A program made the position numbers and the translations under genes. Shown here in pieces: positions 7,919 through 16,559 of a stretch of 21,954 bases of DNA (positions are counted from its first letter, which is position 1; each line of letters starts with the position of its first letter). This DNA is from Veillonella sp. (GTDB lineage: Bacteria; Bacillota; Negativicutes; Veillonellales; Veillonellaceae), in NCBI RefSeq assembly GCF_019414865.1, contig NZ_DXLG01000014.1, positions 1 through 21,954 of the forward strand. Direction: 5' to 3'. Below the pieces are notes generated by a model, which was not told the origin of the DNA, ran no database searches, and saw only the letters and a program-made list of their open reading frames with translations.

Positions 7919-8992
7919 CTAAATACCTATTTCAATTAACTCTTTTGGACTATGTGTCAACACCTCATAGCCGTCAGATTTGACGATGACACTATCCTCT
8001 ATTCTCAATCCGATAGTACCTGTAATATAAATGCCAGGCTCTACCGTAATGATCATATTTTCTGTAAATACCGTATCGGATTTAGTATTCGCTACTGGTT
8101 CTTCGTGAATCTCAAGACCTACGCCATGACCAGTACCATGATTAAATTCCTTGGTATATCCATGTTCTTTAATATAATCACGACATACTGCATCAAGTTC
8201 TTTGCCAGTTATACCAGCTCGAACTGCAGCTACGCCACGTTTTTGTGCTTCTAAAACTATACTATATAACTTCTTTTGTAATTCAGAGGCAGGCCCCATT
8301 ACAATAGTTCTAGTCATATCGGAATGATACCCCTTATATACGGCACCAAAGTCAAAGGTAACAAAATCACCTACTTCGATGACCTTATCACTGGCTACAC
8401 CATGAGGCATACTAGACCGATTACCAGAAGCTACAATAGTTGCAAAGGAAGGTTCCTCAGAACCACGTTTTAACATTTCTGATTCTAATATGATACGTGC
8501 TTCGTTTTCAGTCATTCCTACCTTTAGTTGTGGTAGAAATGCGGCGAAAGCTTCATCACCAATATTAGCTGCTTTACGCAATAATTCCAATTCATCTTCA
8601 CGCTTAACTGCTCGTAGTTTAGCAAAATTGATAGACGTAAAATTAAAGCGTTCATCTAATGTATCACATAAGGTTTCGTATGTATCAACAGGCATTTGTT
8701 TGCCTTCAATACCAAATAAACCTTCGTGAATATGATGTTCATTGAATATGTCTACAAGAGTATCCATAACAGAGGATTCATATTGAATAACTGTATACCC
8801 TTCACATTGTTTTGTAGCTTGTTCAGTATATCTGAAATCGGTAATCATAAAAGCTTTATCTTGTGTAATGATAGCAAAGCCTGTTGTACCAGTAAAACCA
8901 GCAAAATAATGTAAATTTATAGGGCTCATCAAAATGACGCCTGTTAATTCTTGCTCTTTAATATACTGTTGTAGCAGATTTAAACCATTCAT
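7919..8992 (-). CDS. pepP: M24B-family Xaa-Pro aminopeptidase
   Basis: This cytosolic metallopeptidase removes an N-terminal residue that precedes proline. It has a creatinase-like N-terminal domain (about residues 1-125) and a pita-bread catalytic domain. The five metal ligands are visible in ORF order: two Asp in TFDFGAVYKGYHSDMTRT, His in HGTGHGVG, Glu in TVEPGIY and Glu in LRIEDS. I place the start at ATG 8992, since AGGAG lies 7 bases ahead of it but only one base ahead of the ATG at 8998. Length (357) is typical. It is paired with efp, as in many Firmicutes, which suits proline-linked functions. Confidence 0.92.
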   Translation of the reverse strand: MNGLNLLQQYIKEQELTGVILMSPINLHYFAGFTGTTGFAIITQDKAFMITDFRYTEQATKQCEGYTVIQYESSVMDTLVDIFNEHHIHEGLFGIEGKQMPVDTYETLCDTLDERFNFTSINFAKLRAVKREDELELLRKAANIGDEAFAAFLPQLKVGMTENEARIILESEMLKRGSEEPSFATIVASGNRSSMPHGVASDKVIEVGDFVTFDFGAVYKGYHSDMTRTIVMGPASELQKKLYSIVLEAQKRGVAAVRAGITGKELDAVCRDYIKEHGYTKEFNHGTGHGVGLEIHEEPVANTKSDTVFTENMIITVEPGIYITGTIGLRIEDSVIVKSDGYEVLTHSPKELIEIGI

Positions 8993-9023
8993 AATCATGC
9001 TCCTAGTCTATAAAGTACAATTA

Positions 9024-9032
9024 ATCTTACCA
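9024..9032 (-). promoter_or_regulatory. Possible extended -10 element for pepP-efp
   Basis: On the minus strand the 70-base gap between the rsuA-like stop and pepP contains TGGTAAGAT, an extended -10 (TGn plus TAAGAT). No good -35 lies upstream. It is about 30 bases ahead of the pepP start. Confidence 0.35.
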
Positions 9033-9062
9033 TAAAATACCTATATTGAATAGAATTTTATG

Positions 9063-9761
9063 CTATTTTTTGAAAGCCTCTATATCATCTGGGGTTAAGT
9101 CTTGTACAGAACCAACCTCTTCAATACCGGTTAAATCTATATGACCTATGGTTAGGCGCTTTAAATAGGTAACAGTGCCACCTGCAGCACCAATCATACG
9201 TTTTACTTGATGATATTTGCCTTCTTCAATTGTGATATGTACAGATTTGGGAGATAAAATATCAATTAAAGCGGGCTTACAATGGGTTCCATCGCCTAGG
9301 ACGATACCTTCCTTAATACGTTGAATGCCTTCTTCGGTTAACTCACCTTCGAATTCTACGTAATAAACCTTTGCTACATGCTTATTGCCATTAATAATAG
9401 AATGTCCCCAAACACCATCATTGGTAAGTAAAAGTAGGCCTTCTGTATCTTTGTCTAATCTTCCCACAGGGACCACGCCCATTTTTATATATTCAGGGGG
9501 CAATAAATCCATTACGACAGGATGACTTGCATCCTCTACAGCAGTAACATAACCTTTAGGCTTATGAAATTTAACATAGTAATGTTGTTTGGTATTAACA
9601 ATTTGACCATCAACTGCAATGACATCAGACTCAATATATACATGAATATCTTTTTTTCTTGCTACTTCACCATTAATGGTAACTCTCTGATCCTTTATGA
9701 GTTGATGGACCTCTTTTCGACTACCGTAGGCTTTATTAGCTAATAATTTATCGAGTCGCAT
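9063..9761 (-). CDS. rsuA: RsuA-family 16S rRNA pseudouridine synthase
   Basis: The 232-residue protein has an N-terminal S4 domain (about residues 1-55) and the pseudouridine synthase domain with GRLDKDTEGLLLLTNDG from residue 100. The catalytic Asp is at 103. KPKGYVTAV (67-75) and GKYHQVKRMIGAAGG are typical of the RsuA/RluB/RluE/RluF group. RsuA modifies U516 (E. coli numbering) in 16S rRNA; the target here is inferred from overall size and motif order. Its ATG overlaps the stop of the cobamide phosphatase gene by one base (TAATG), so it is translated from the end of the cob transcript. Confidence 0.88.
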   Translation of the reverse strand: MRLDKLLANKAYGSRKEVHQLIKDQRVTINGEVARKKDIHVYIESDVIAVDGQIVNTKQHYYVKFHKPKGYVTAVEDASHPVVMDLLPPEYIKMGVVPVGRLDKDTEGLLLLTNDGVWGHSIINGNKHVAKVYYVEFEGELTEEGIQRIKEGIVLGDGTHCKPALIDILSPKSVHITIEEGKYHQVKRMIGAAGGTVTYLKRLTIGHIDLTGIEEVGSVQDLTPDDIEAFKK

Positions 9762-10399
9762 TATACATGTCCTTGTAGTAACTCAACATGGGCCGTATCA
9801 TTGAGCAAATTCAAAATATTATGATCATATTCGCCCATACCATTATAGAAAATACGGTTGATAGCCGTATTACCTTGGCTAAAATTCCAACAATGACTAA
9901 TTGAAATATCTAATAATTTACACAATAATGTTCGAATAGTTCCGCCGTGACATGCAATTAAAAGTGTTTCCTCTTCATCGTTTTCATTGAGAAATTCTTC
10001 AAGGCCTGCCCATGCACGATCTTGTAAATCTTTAAAGCTTTCACCATTTGGAACTTTGACAAGATGAGGTCTCAAATACATCTCATCAATTAGGCCCGGC
10101 CAGCGTGCTTCGATATCTGAGAATAGCATAGCTTCCCAGTCACCAAAATTAAGCTCTCGTAATCGTTTATCCACTGTAATAGGTGTAGTGCGATTACCTC
10201 TAATAGTTTCAGCTGTAACCAAAGCACGGCTTAAATCACTGGATAATATACGGTCAAAGGTAATATCTTTAAGAGCTTCACCACAGGCTTTAGCTTGATT
10301 TAAACCGTTTTCATTTAGAGGAACATCTGTAATGCCTTGATATTTCCCCATTTTATTCCAATCAGTTTCGCCATGGCGCACAATATATAATGTCTTCAT
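9761..10399 (-). CDS. cobC: Histidine phosphatase, probable alpha-ribazole-5'-phosphate phosphatase
   Basis: The 212-residue histidine phosphatase has the nucleophile His9 in RHGETDWN (8-15), RELNFGDWEA at 81-90, and the second catalytic His at 151 in ACHGG. In cobamide synthesis CobC removes the 5'-phosphate of alpha-ribazole phosphate or of cobamide 5'-phosphate. The superfamily also holds phosphoglycerate mutases and broad phosphatases, so the specific role rests on context: it follows cobD by 7 bases in the cob cluster. The RELxFGxWEG-like block also favours the CobC group. Confidence 0.85.
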   Translation of the reverse strand: MKTLYIVRHGETDWNKMGKYQGITDVPLNENGLNQAKACGEALKDITFDRILSSDLSRALVTAETIRGNRTTPITVDKRLRELNFGDWEAMLFSDIEARWPGLIDEMYLRPHLVKVPNGESFKDLQDRAWAGLEEFLNENDEEETLLIACHGGTIRTLLCKLLDISISHCWNFSQGNTAINRIFYNGMGEYDHNILNLLNDTAHVELLQGHV

Positions 10400-10406
10400 A
10401 ATCTTC

Positions 10407-11537
10407 CTATACTTTCAAAATATCTGTTAGTTTCTCTACTAATTTGATATTAGTATCTTGATCTTTAATAGCAATGCGTACCCATTGATTATTGAGACCT
10501 ACATAAGTATCACAATTGCGTACGATCATATTATATTTCTTCAGATTTTCATTAATGGTGTTAGCTGTAATGCCGTCATGATTTACTTTGAACAAGATAA
10601 AATTGGCGGAAGGTGGATATACGGTAATCCCCTCTATCACATCTAATGCATCATACATGAATGCTCTTTCCTCATTTAATTTTTGCTTTGTTCTTTTTAT
10701 ATAATCAACATCATTCAAAGCAGCCTCTGTATAAGCTTGGGCTAATGTATTTACAGACCAACTAGGAATATATTGATGTAGTTGACTAATTAATTTTTCG
10801 TTACCATAAGCAGCACCAATTCTAAGGCCTGGTACAGCATAAAATTTTGTGAAAGAATGAACCACGATGACATTATCGAATTCATTTACTAAAGAGCGCA
10901 TAGAATGCTCATTATCTTGTAATGGATCATTTCCAACAAAATCGATAAATGATTCATCTATAACAAGTAAGCTATTTGCATCTTTCAACATGCTCGCTAC
11001 AGTGCGAATATGATCTTTATCAAGTAATGTACCATCTGGATTATTAGGATTACCTAAAAATACAATGATGCGACCATCTTGCCCTTTTAGTTCAGCTGCA
11101 AAGGTTTCTAATGCCAAATATGGTACCTCAAAATAAGGTTTTCCATTATCATCTTCCCGAGGGCGATAAAAAATATCACGTACAGGAATCTTACTTGCTT
11201 CAAGAGCCTCTTTATACTCAGAAAATCCTGGTGCTGGTACAAACGCACCAGTATATCCAGGTAACCGACAAATGGCATACAATAACTCAGCTGCACCATT
11301 GCCGACTATAATTTGATTCTTATCCATTCCATATGTATCAGCAATAGCATTTAACACATCATCATTTGTAGCATCTGGATAATGAGAAATATAACGTAAT
11401 TGATTATTTAATGCATCCAATCCACGTTGACTAGGTCCAAGAGGATTAATATTAGCGCTAAAATCAATTACCTCATATGGTTCAATTTGTTGTTCATGGG
11501 CAAACTGAAATATATTGCCCCCATGTATCTTAGACAT
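10407..11537 (-). CDS. cobD: Threonine-phosphate decarboxylase (PLP-dependent)
   Basis: CobD decarboxylates L-threonine O-3-phosphate to (R)-1-amino-2-propanol phosphate, the linker of cobamides. The 376-residue fold-type I PLP enzyme begins IHGGNIFQFA, followed by DFSANINPLGP (25-35), typical of CobD. NPNNPDG is at 163-169, DESFIDF at 194-200, the PLP lysine is Lys231 in HSFTKFYAVPG, and Arg239 is the probable carboxylate contact. It resembles HisC aminotransferases, but the HGGN start and the neighbours decide for CobD. It starts 24 bases after the PduX-like kinase, its presumed substrate supplier. Confidence 0.92.
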   Translation of the reverse strand: MSKIHGGNIFQFAHEQQIEPYEVIDFSANINPLGPSQRGLDALNNQLRYISHYPDATNDDVLNAIADTYGMDKNQIIVGNGAAELLYAICRLPGYTGAFVPAPGFSEYKEALEASKIPVRDIFYRPREDDNGKPYFEVPYLALETFAAELKGQDGRIIVFLGNPNNPDGTLLDKDHIRTVASMLKDANSLLVIDESFIDFVGNDPLQDNEHSMRSLVNEFDNVIVVHSFTKFYAVPGLRIGAAYGNEKLISQLHQYIPSWSVNTLAQAYTEAALNDVDYIKRTKQKLNEERAFMYDALDVIEGITVYPPSANFILFKVNHDGITANTINENLKKYNMIVRNCDTYVGLNNQWVRIAIKDQDTNIKLVEKLTDILKV

Positions 11538-11561
11538 TCGATTCTCTTTCTATTAAATATA

Positions 11562-12446
11562 TTATCGTTTGATATAGGTCAATCCTTCGTTTGTTGTTTC
11601 TACAGTATCCACATAGGATAACTGTGGTAATTTACGCATAATCTCTTGTTTACAATCATCAATTCGCCCATAATCTACTGGAAATAAAAGGCCCATAATG
11701 GTCCCACTATGAGCTATGATTGTACCAACACTATTGTAGTAATTACCAATATCATGAAAATCATATAAATTCGATTTATACAATATACGTTGATTACCAA
11801 AGGCACTTAATGTAGCTGCTTGACCTATTAAATTTATATCATGTGTATTCAATCCCCGTTTGAATAAATCCAGTGACTCTTCTATGATTGATTCTTTTTC
11901 TAAAATCTTAGTTTGTAAATCTACTTGTTGATTAAAAGAAATCGTATCTATACTCCCACCCTCATCAAATACAAGGATTTTCAATGGAGGACACATGCCT
12001 AGTGGTTGGGAAATAGTGCCTTTTATATAATCAAACTGAGTAACACCTTGATAAAATGAAGCATCTGTAGGCTCTACAGATAAGCAAATTTGCTCTAATT
12101 CCTTTAGTGATAGATCATAATTCATGGCTAATGCTGTTGCCATAGCCGTCACAGAAATATCCGCAGAACTTGAGGCCAGCCCCTTACCCTGTATGATGTC
12201 AGAACGTACATATACAGGTGGACAAGCTTGGTTTTTATTATTTTTTTGTAATAATCGCTGTACTAATTCTCTTGCCTTCGCAGACTTAGGCTGTAATGCA
12301 CAATAGTGCTGTGAAAACGGATGTGTTACATTACTTAATGCGTAGGAGTATCGATTAATAGGACAAGTCACTAAGAATGACTGACCATTAATAGAACCTT
12401 GTAGAAATTCCCCACATGTACCTGGGGCTCTTACATAATAGGTCAC
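11562..12446 (-). CDS. pduX: GHMP-family kinase, PduX-like L-threonine kinase
   Basis: PduX phosphorylates L-threonine to threonine phosphate for CobD. The 294-residue protein has the hallmark APGTCGEFLQG (7-17) and the GHMP phosphate loop QGKGLASSSADI (86-97), both very like PduX and unlike homoserine or mevalonate kinases. A C-terminal GHMP region follows. The start is GTG at 12446, six bases after AAGGAG; an overlapping ATG at 12448 is out of frame. It lies 63 bases after cobS. There is no 1,2-propanediol utilisation operon here, so the role is in cobamide synthesis or salvage. Confidence 0.88.
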   Translation of the reverse strand: MTYYVRAPGTCGEFLQGSINGQSFLVTCPINRYSYALSNVTHPFSQHYCALQPKSAKARELVQRLLQKNNKNQACPPVYVRSDIIQGKGLASSSADISVTAMATALAMNYDLSLKELEQICLSVEPTDASFYQGVTQFDYIKGTISQPLGMCPPLKILVFDEGGSIDTISFNQQVDLQTKILEKESIIEESLDLFKRGLNTHDINLIGQAATLSAFGNQRILYKSNLYDFHDIGNYYNSVGTIIAHSGTIMGLLFPVDYGRIDDCKQEIMRKLPQLSYVDTVETTNEGLTYIKR

Positions 12447-12509
12447 ATTGAACTCCTTTCACATTAAATAAAAACAGTAACTTATAAGAAGCCATTAGGC
12501 AGAACGTTA

Positions 12510-13403
12510 TTAAAACATAGTCGTATTGGATGCGACAGTAGCAGATAATATGGACAAGATAATGATATATACAAAGAGTAATAATACCTCTGTAACCTCT
12601 ACAACAAATCCATATGTGTCACCAGTAGTACCACCAAGTTGCTTAACAATATAACGATTAAGCAAACGATTGATAATATAGGTAATTATCATGCTTACAA
12701 TATTGATTTGGAAAATACCTAAGGTAGCATAGACTAATACACCTAGTCCTACAACATATCCAACATCAGCTACAGAGAATATAGAATATGCGCCATATAA
12801 AAGGGTATACAAAATCGTACCGATTATTAATATAACAATAGGCATAAAGAAGGTTGAAATTGTATTGTACGTAATAACATGCTTTGGAGCTAAGTTAGCA
12901 AAGGCAGCACCCATTCCCTCTTTTCTCGCATACGGATAAGATCTGATACTCAATACAAGGGACCAACGGCTCATTAATGGCATCATAATCAATGCCATAG
13001 GAATAAATTCCGATGTAGGAATGGCCGTTAATAATTGCCATTTTAAAAGTGTAACAAATACAAAAGCAACAACACCAAAAGAGCCTATACGGCTATCTTT
13101 CATAATTTCCAGCTTACGTTCCCGTTCACGTCCTGAAAATAGACCATCACTTGTATCCATTAAACCATCAGCATGGAGACCACCAGTAATCAAGAATTCC
13201 GCTATAACGATGATTAACATCAACGGAACCAACGGAATAAACGGTGATAATATACCATACAATAATGCCAAGATAAGGCCAATAATTAAGCCTACATAAG
13301 GAAAGGCCACAACGGATTTACCAAAGTCGTCTACAGACCATTCTGTTTGATTAACGATTTTTAAACGTGTTAAAAACTGTAATGCTATGAAAAAAGGTGT
13401 CAT
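12510..13403 (-). CDS. cobS: Adenosylcobinamide-GDP ribazoletransferase (cobalamin synthase)
   Basis: This integral membrane enzyme joins adenosylcobinamide-GDP to alpha-ribazole or its phosphate. The 297-residue protein has several hydrophobic segments and the conserved acidic block GGLHADGLMDTSDGLFSG at 74-91, followed by KDSRIGSFG at 102-110. The N-terminus FIALQFLTRL is also typical. Its ATG overlaps the cbiB stop by one base (TAATG), implying coupled translation. Confidence 0.96.
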   Translation of the reverse strand: MTPFFIALQFLTRLKIVNQTEWSVDDFGKSVVAFPYVGLIIGLILALLYGILSPFIPLVPLMLIIVIAEFLITGGLHADGLMDTSDGLFSGRERERKLEIMKDSRIGSFGVVAFVFVTLLKWQLLTAIPTSEFIPMALIMMPLMSRWSLVLSIRSYPYARKEGMGAAFANLAPKHVITYNTISTFFMPIVILIIGTILYTLLYGAYSIFSVADVGYVVGLGVLVYATLGIFQINIVSMIITYIINRLLNRYIVKQLGGTTGDTYGFVVEVTEVLLLFVYIIILSILSATVASNTTMF

Positions 13404-14395
13404 TATACATTCATCCCATAAGTAATGGCTGTACTAATAATAACCATTAGTATAGTCGTAAAATACATCATATAAATTGTGCGTGTAATATGGTTGCGAT
13501 TTAATTTTTCAATAGGATCCCCCATGTATTCACGGAAGGTCATTTTCTTGAAATATTGATTGTAACCACCTAAACGAATATGTAAAGCACCTGCAACTGG
13601 TGCTTCTGCATAGCCGCCATTAGGACTTGGATGCTTATTAGCATCACGCAAGCCAATTTGGAGAGCTTTCTTTGCGTCAAAACGTAAAAAGAATGCAGAA
13701 ATAATTAATAATATAAAGGTAATTCGTGCAGGAATCCAGTTAAGTACATCATCAAAGCGGGCAGCTACACGACCAAAGTACATATACTTTTGATTTTTAT
13801 AGCCCAGCATAGAGTCCATAGTATTGGCAGTTCTATATAGAATTGCCCCCATTGGACCGCCGATGATGAAGAAAAATAAAGGCGCAATAATGCCATCTAC
13901 TGTATTTTCTGCAATGGTCTCTACAGTAGCTCGTGTAATTTCGCTTTCATCTAATTCTTCTGTATCGCGCCCTACAATCCAAGATAATCGCTTGCGAGCT
14001 TCTTCAATATTATCTTGCTTAATTAATTGGCTAATAGTAAAACCAGCACCAGCTAGTGAGCGTGGAGATATAGCAATGTAAAGAATAATTACTTCAAGAG
14101 CGTATTCTACCCATTCATCAACTACGCCACCAAGCCAAAGAATCAAAGACACTATAATATATACAGAAACAAGGATTAAACCTACTGCAATACCGCCGTA
14201 CCATAGTTTTTTTGTATCATTATCAGTATCTTTATATAGAACTGCCTCGAAAAAGGATATAATACGGCCAATTATAGCCACAGGATGGTATTTACTATTG
14301 GGATCTCCAATAAGCAAATCCAATATAAATGCTAAGATTGGAATACATACAAAGCTATACTTTGTAAACCAATGTAAAATTGTTAAATGTTCCAT
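13403..14395 (-). CDS. cbiB: Adenosylcobinamide-phosphate synthase
   Basis: CbiB (CobD in the aerobic-pathway naming) joins aminopropanol phosphate or aminopropanol to adenosylcobyric acid in the membrane. The 330-residue protein has multiple membrane segments, DLLIGDP at 26-32, HPVAIIG at 37-43, a central SPRSLAGAG, a TVETIAENTVDG block and HPSPNGGYAEAPVAGAL near residue 257. All are family signatures. ATG 14395 has GGGGAG upstream. It starts 12 bases after cobQ. Confidence 0.95.
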   Translation of the reverse strand: MEHLTILHWFTKYSFVCIPILAFILDLLIGDPNSKYHPVAIIGRIISFFEAVLYKDTDNDTKKLWYGGIAVGLILVSVYIIVSLILWLGGVVDEWVEYALEVIILYIAISPRSLAGAGFTISQLIKQDNIEEARKRLSWIVGRDTEELDESEITRATVETIAENTVDGIIAPLFFFIIGGPMGAILYRTANTMDSMLGYKNQKYMYFGRVAARFDDVLNWIPARITFILLIISAFFLRFDAKKALQIGLRDANKHPSPNGGYAEAPVAGALHIRLGGYNQYFKKMTFREYMGDPIEKLNRNHITRTIYMMYFTTILMVIISTAITYGMNV

Positions 14396-14407
14396 ACATC
14401 TCCCCTA

Positions 14408-15925
14408 CTAACCCAAGGTAGACATAATATAATCCATATCTAAGTGTTCTTCTACAATATCAGCTAATCGATTGTAAGCTGCATTTTTGTGATCAAAATA
14501 ATGGAATACTACATCTAATGGTTCTAACCCCTTACGTTCGCGTAACTGATTGATAATAAAGCGTCTAAATTCATCATTATCAAATACACCGTGAATATAT
14601 GTCCCCATTACTTGATGATTGCCATCGATAAAGCCGTCAATTACATTGACCGCTTCTTCACTGCGGCTCGTAATAGTGAAACAACGGCTCACGGTATCTA
14701 CTAATGGCGTAGTATCCCCCATATGAATCTCATAGCCTACTAATTTTTCACCTGTAAATGTACCATTTAAAAACTGAAGATTAGATACATTAAATTCTAC
14801 TTGGTGTGTAGTTTTTTGATCCTTCATTGTGGTGGAGGATTCTACTAAACCAAGACCTTCAACCTCTTCAATATCCCCTTCCATATGATGCGGATCATAT
14901 ATTGTTTTACCGAGCATTTGATTGCCACCACATACACCGATAACAGGTGTGCCTTGTTCAGCAAGCTGTTTAATTTCATCAGCAAAGCCAGAATTACGAA
15001 GATATGTAAGGTCTGCTAGTGTATTTTTGGAACCAGGTAAAATGATTAGGTCCGGCTTGCCAATAACATCTCCAGGGCCCACAAAACGAACAGATACATC
15101 TGGTTCATAATTTAATGCATCAAAGTCGGTAAAGTTAGAAATTTTAGGTGTTTGCATAACTACTACTTGAATCTCTTTAGCACCACTGTTGCGTTTATTT
15201 TCTAATGCCACAGAGTCCTCTTCATCGATATCAAGGTTTTCAATGGCAGGGATAACACCTACTACCTTTTTACCTGTTTTTTCTTCGATGAATGTGAGTG
15301 CAGGTTCTAATAATTTAATATCACCACGGAATTTATTGATAACAATACCTTTAATAAGATCTCGTTCTTCTGGTTCTAATAATTCCAAAGTACCAACGAT
15401 AGATGCAATAGCACCACCACGGTCGATATCAGCAATGAGATATACAGGAGCTTGAGTCATCTTAGCAATGCGCATATTTACGATATCATTAGCTTTAAGG
15501 TTTACCTCTGCAGGGCTACCTGCTCCTTCAATAACCATCATATCGAAGTTAGAATCCAAGAAGTCGATAGATTCTTTTACCTTATCAAGGGCGGTTAAAG
15601 AATATTTTGTATGGTATTCTTTAGCACTATAGACACCAACCGGCTTGCCCATTAATACGACTTGAGAGGATTGATTACCTGTAGGTTTTAATAAAACAGG
15701 ATTCATTTGAACAATTGGATCTATGCCTGCAGCCTCAGCTTGCGCTACTTGAGCACGACCAATTTCATCCCCCCATTTAGTGACATACGAATTGAGGGCC
15801 ATATTTTGAGCTTTAAAAGGAACAGTTTTAAAACCTCTTCTATAAAAGATGCGGCATAATGCAGTACATAAAATACTTTTACCTACATTGGAACTTGTTC
15901 CTTGGAACATAATTTTCTTAGCCAT
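14408..15925 (-). CDS. cobQ: Cobyric acid synthase (glutamine-hydrolysing)
   Basis: This cytosolic amidotransferase, called CbiP in the anaerobic pathway, amidates four side chains of adenosylcobyrinic acid a,c-diamide. The 505-residue protein has an N-terminal ATP-binding synthetase domain with GTSSNVGKS (9-17) and PFKAQNMALNSYV (36-48), DRGGA near 168, then a triad glutaminase domain with GVCGGNQMLG (nucleophile Cys332) and His445 in GTYIHGVFDND. The cobU stop overlaps its start by 8 bases. GGAGG within the cobU tail is its ribosome site. Confidence 0.96.
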   Translation of the reverse strand: MAKKIMFQGTSSNVGKSILCTALCRIFYRRGFKTVPFKAQNMALNSYVTKWGDEIGRAQVAQAEAAGIDPIVQMNPVLLKPTGNQSSQVVLMGKPVGVYSAKEYHTKYSLTALDKVKESIDFLDSNFDMMVIEGAGSPAEVNLKANDIVNMRIAKMTQAPVYLIADIDRGGAIASIVGTLELLEPEERDLIKGIVINKFRGDIKLLEPALTFIEEKTGKKVVGVIPAIENLDIDEEDSVALENKRNSGAKEIQVVVMQTPKISNFTDFDALNYEPDVSVRFVGPGDVIGKPDLIILPGSKNTLADLTYLRNSGFADEIKQLAEQGTPVIGVCGGNQMLGKTIYDPHHMEGDIEEVEGLGLVESSTTMKDQKTTHQVEFNVSNLQFLNGTFTGEKLVGYEIHMGDTTPLVDTVSRCFTITSRSEEAVNVIDGFIDGNHQVMGTYIHGVFDNDEFRRFIINQLRERKGLEPLDVVFHYFDHKNAAYNRLADIVEEHLDMDYIMSTLG

Positions 15926-16496
15926 TTATATGAACCTCCTGGGATTTTAATTCAATGGTAACACCACTAATAGTTAAGTATAATTTATCAGCTACAGTTG
16001 CCACTGTCCGATTGACGCGACCGGCAATATCTCTAAAATATCTAGCTAGCTTATTATCTGGTACAATACCAAGACCAATTTCATTAGTTACAAAAATAAC
16101 TGTTTTCCCATCACTTGATGCAATTAAATTTAGTAATGATTCTAATTCTGAAAGTACAGCCTCTTCCAAGTCATTAGCATCTTGTTGCCCTTGTATAGAA
16201 CCATGTGCCATCATGTGATTCGTAGTAAACATAGTTAAACAATCTATAAGAATTACATCAGCAGATTGGCTAATATTTTGCCACTCTTTAGCTAGATATA
16301 ATGGCACTTCAAAATTTGTCCATATCGCACCACGTCGTTCTTGGTGTTTTTTTATGCGATCAACCATTTCTTCATCAAACGCTTGTCCTGTTGCTACATA
16401 AGCTTTACGACCCTCCGTAGAAAGTGCTAAACGTTCTGCAAATTCACTTTTTCCACTGCGTGCTCCACCGGAACACAATATAATTTGGGATTTCAT
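15918..16496 (-). CDS. cobU: Bifunctional adenosylcobinamide kinase / guanylyltransferase
   Basis: CobU phosphorylates adenosylcobinamide and transfers GMP to give adenosylcobinamide-GDP. With ATG 16496 the protein is 192 residues and begins MKSQIILCSGGARSGKS, placing the P-loop at 10-17. The RIKKHQERRGAIW segment holds His51, the expected GMP-attachment residue. FVTNEIGLGIVPDN, near the middle-to-end, is also diagnostic. A longer TTG-initiated frame to 16511 is possible, but AGGTG sits just ahead of the ATG. It is the first gene of the cob operon, with its promoter in the 63-base divergent region. Confidence 0.94.
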   Translation of the reverse strand: MKSQIILCSGGARSGKSEFAERLALSTEGRKAYVATGQAFDEEMVDRIKKHQERRGAIWTNFEVPLYLAKEWQNISQSADVILIDCLTMFTTNHMMAHGSIQGQQDANDLEEAVLSELESLLNLIASSDGKTVIFVTNEIGLGIVPDNKLARYFRDIAGRVNRTVATVADKLYLTISGVTIELKSQEVHING

Positions 16497-16515
16497 AATG
16501 CACCTATACAAGAAT

Positions 16516-16538
16516 TTATAATTTCAGTATCATTATAA
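16516..16538. promoter_or_regulatory. Overlapping divergent -10 elements forming a 7-bp inverted repeat
   Basis: TTATAAT (16516-16522) and ATTATAA (16532-16538) form a perfect inverted repeat with a 9-base spacer. Each arm contains TATAAT on its own strand: the left arm reads towards the unknown plus-strand gene, the right arm towards cobU. This predicts leaders of about 30 bases for both genes. The -35 regions are poor on both sides, so activity or a repressor site is inferred. This is the only place between the two divergent genes for their promoters. Confidence 0.4.
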
Positions 16539-16559
16539 GTATAACAAAGGAGCGATACT

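Noticed and set aside
7613..7939. Plus-strand open frame of 108 codons opposite efp
   Set aside because: It is antisense to the highly conserved efp gene, has no plausible ribosome site, and its product is rich in Cys, Phe and Thr as expected from a shadow frame.
9044..9072. AATAG...CTATTTTTT hairpin after the rsuA-like gene
   Set aside because: Only a 5-bp stem, and the T-run is on the plus strand, where no gene ends.
9761..10399. Phosphoglycerate mutase
   Set aside because: The length and position directly after cobD favour a CobC-type phosphatase; mutase-specific extensions are absent.
10407..11537. Histidinol-phosphate aminotransferase (HisC)
   Set aside because: The fold is shared, but the HGGN start, DFSANINPLGP and the kinase and cob neighbours fit CobD.
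11562..12446. A second homoserine or mevalonate-type kinase
   Set aside because: PGTCGEFLQG and GKGLASSSADI are the PduX pattern, and true ThrB is present at 18885-19799.
13021..13299. Plus-strand open frame of 92 codons opposite cobS
   Set aside because: Antisense to the conserved GGLHADG and KDSRIG region of cobS; no family resemblance of its own.
16497..16511. TTG-initiated extension of cobU
   Set aside because: It would add five residues before the usual N-terminus and lacks a suitable ribosome site; ATG 16496 has AGGTG upstream.
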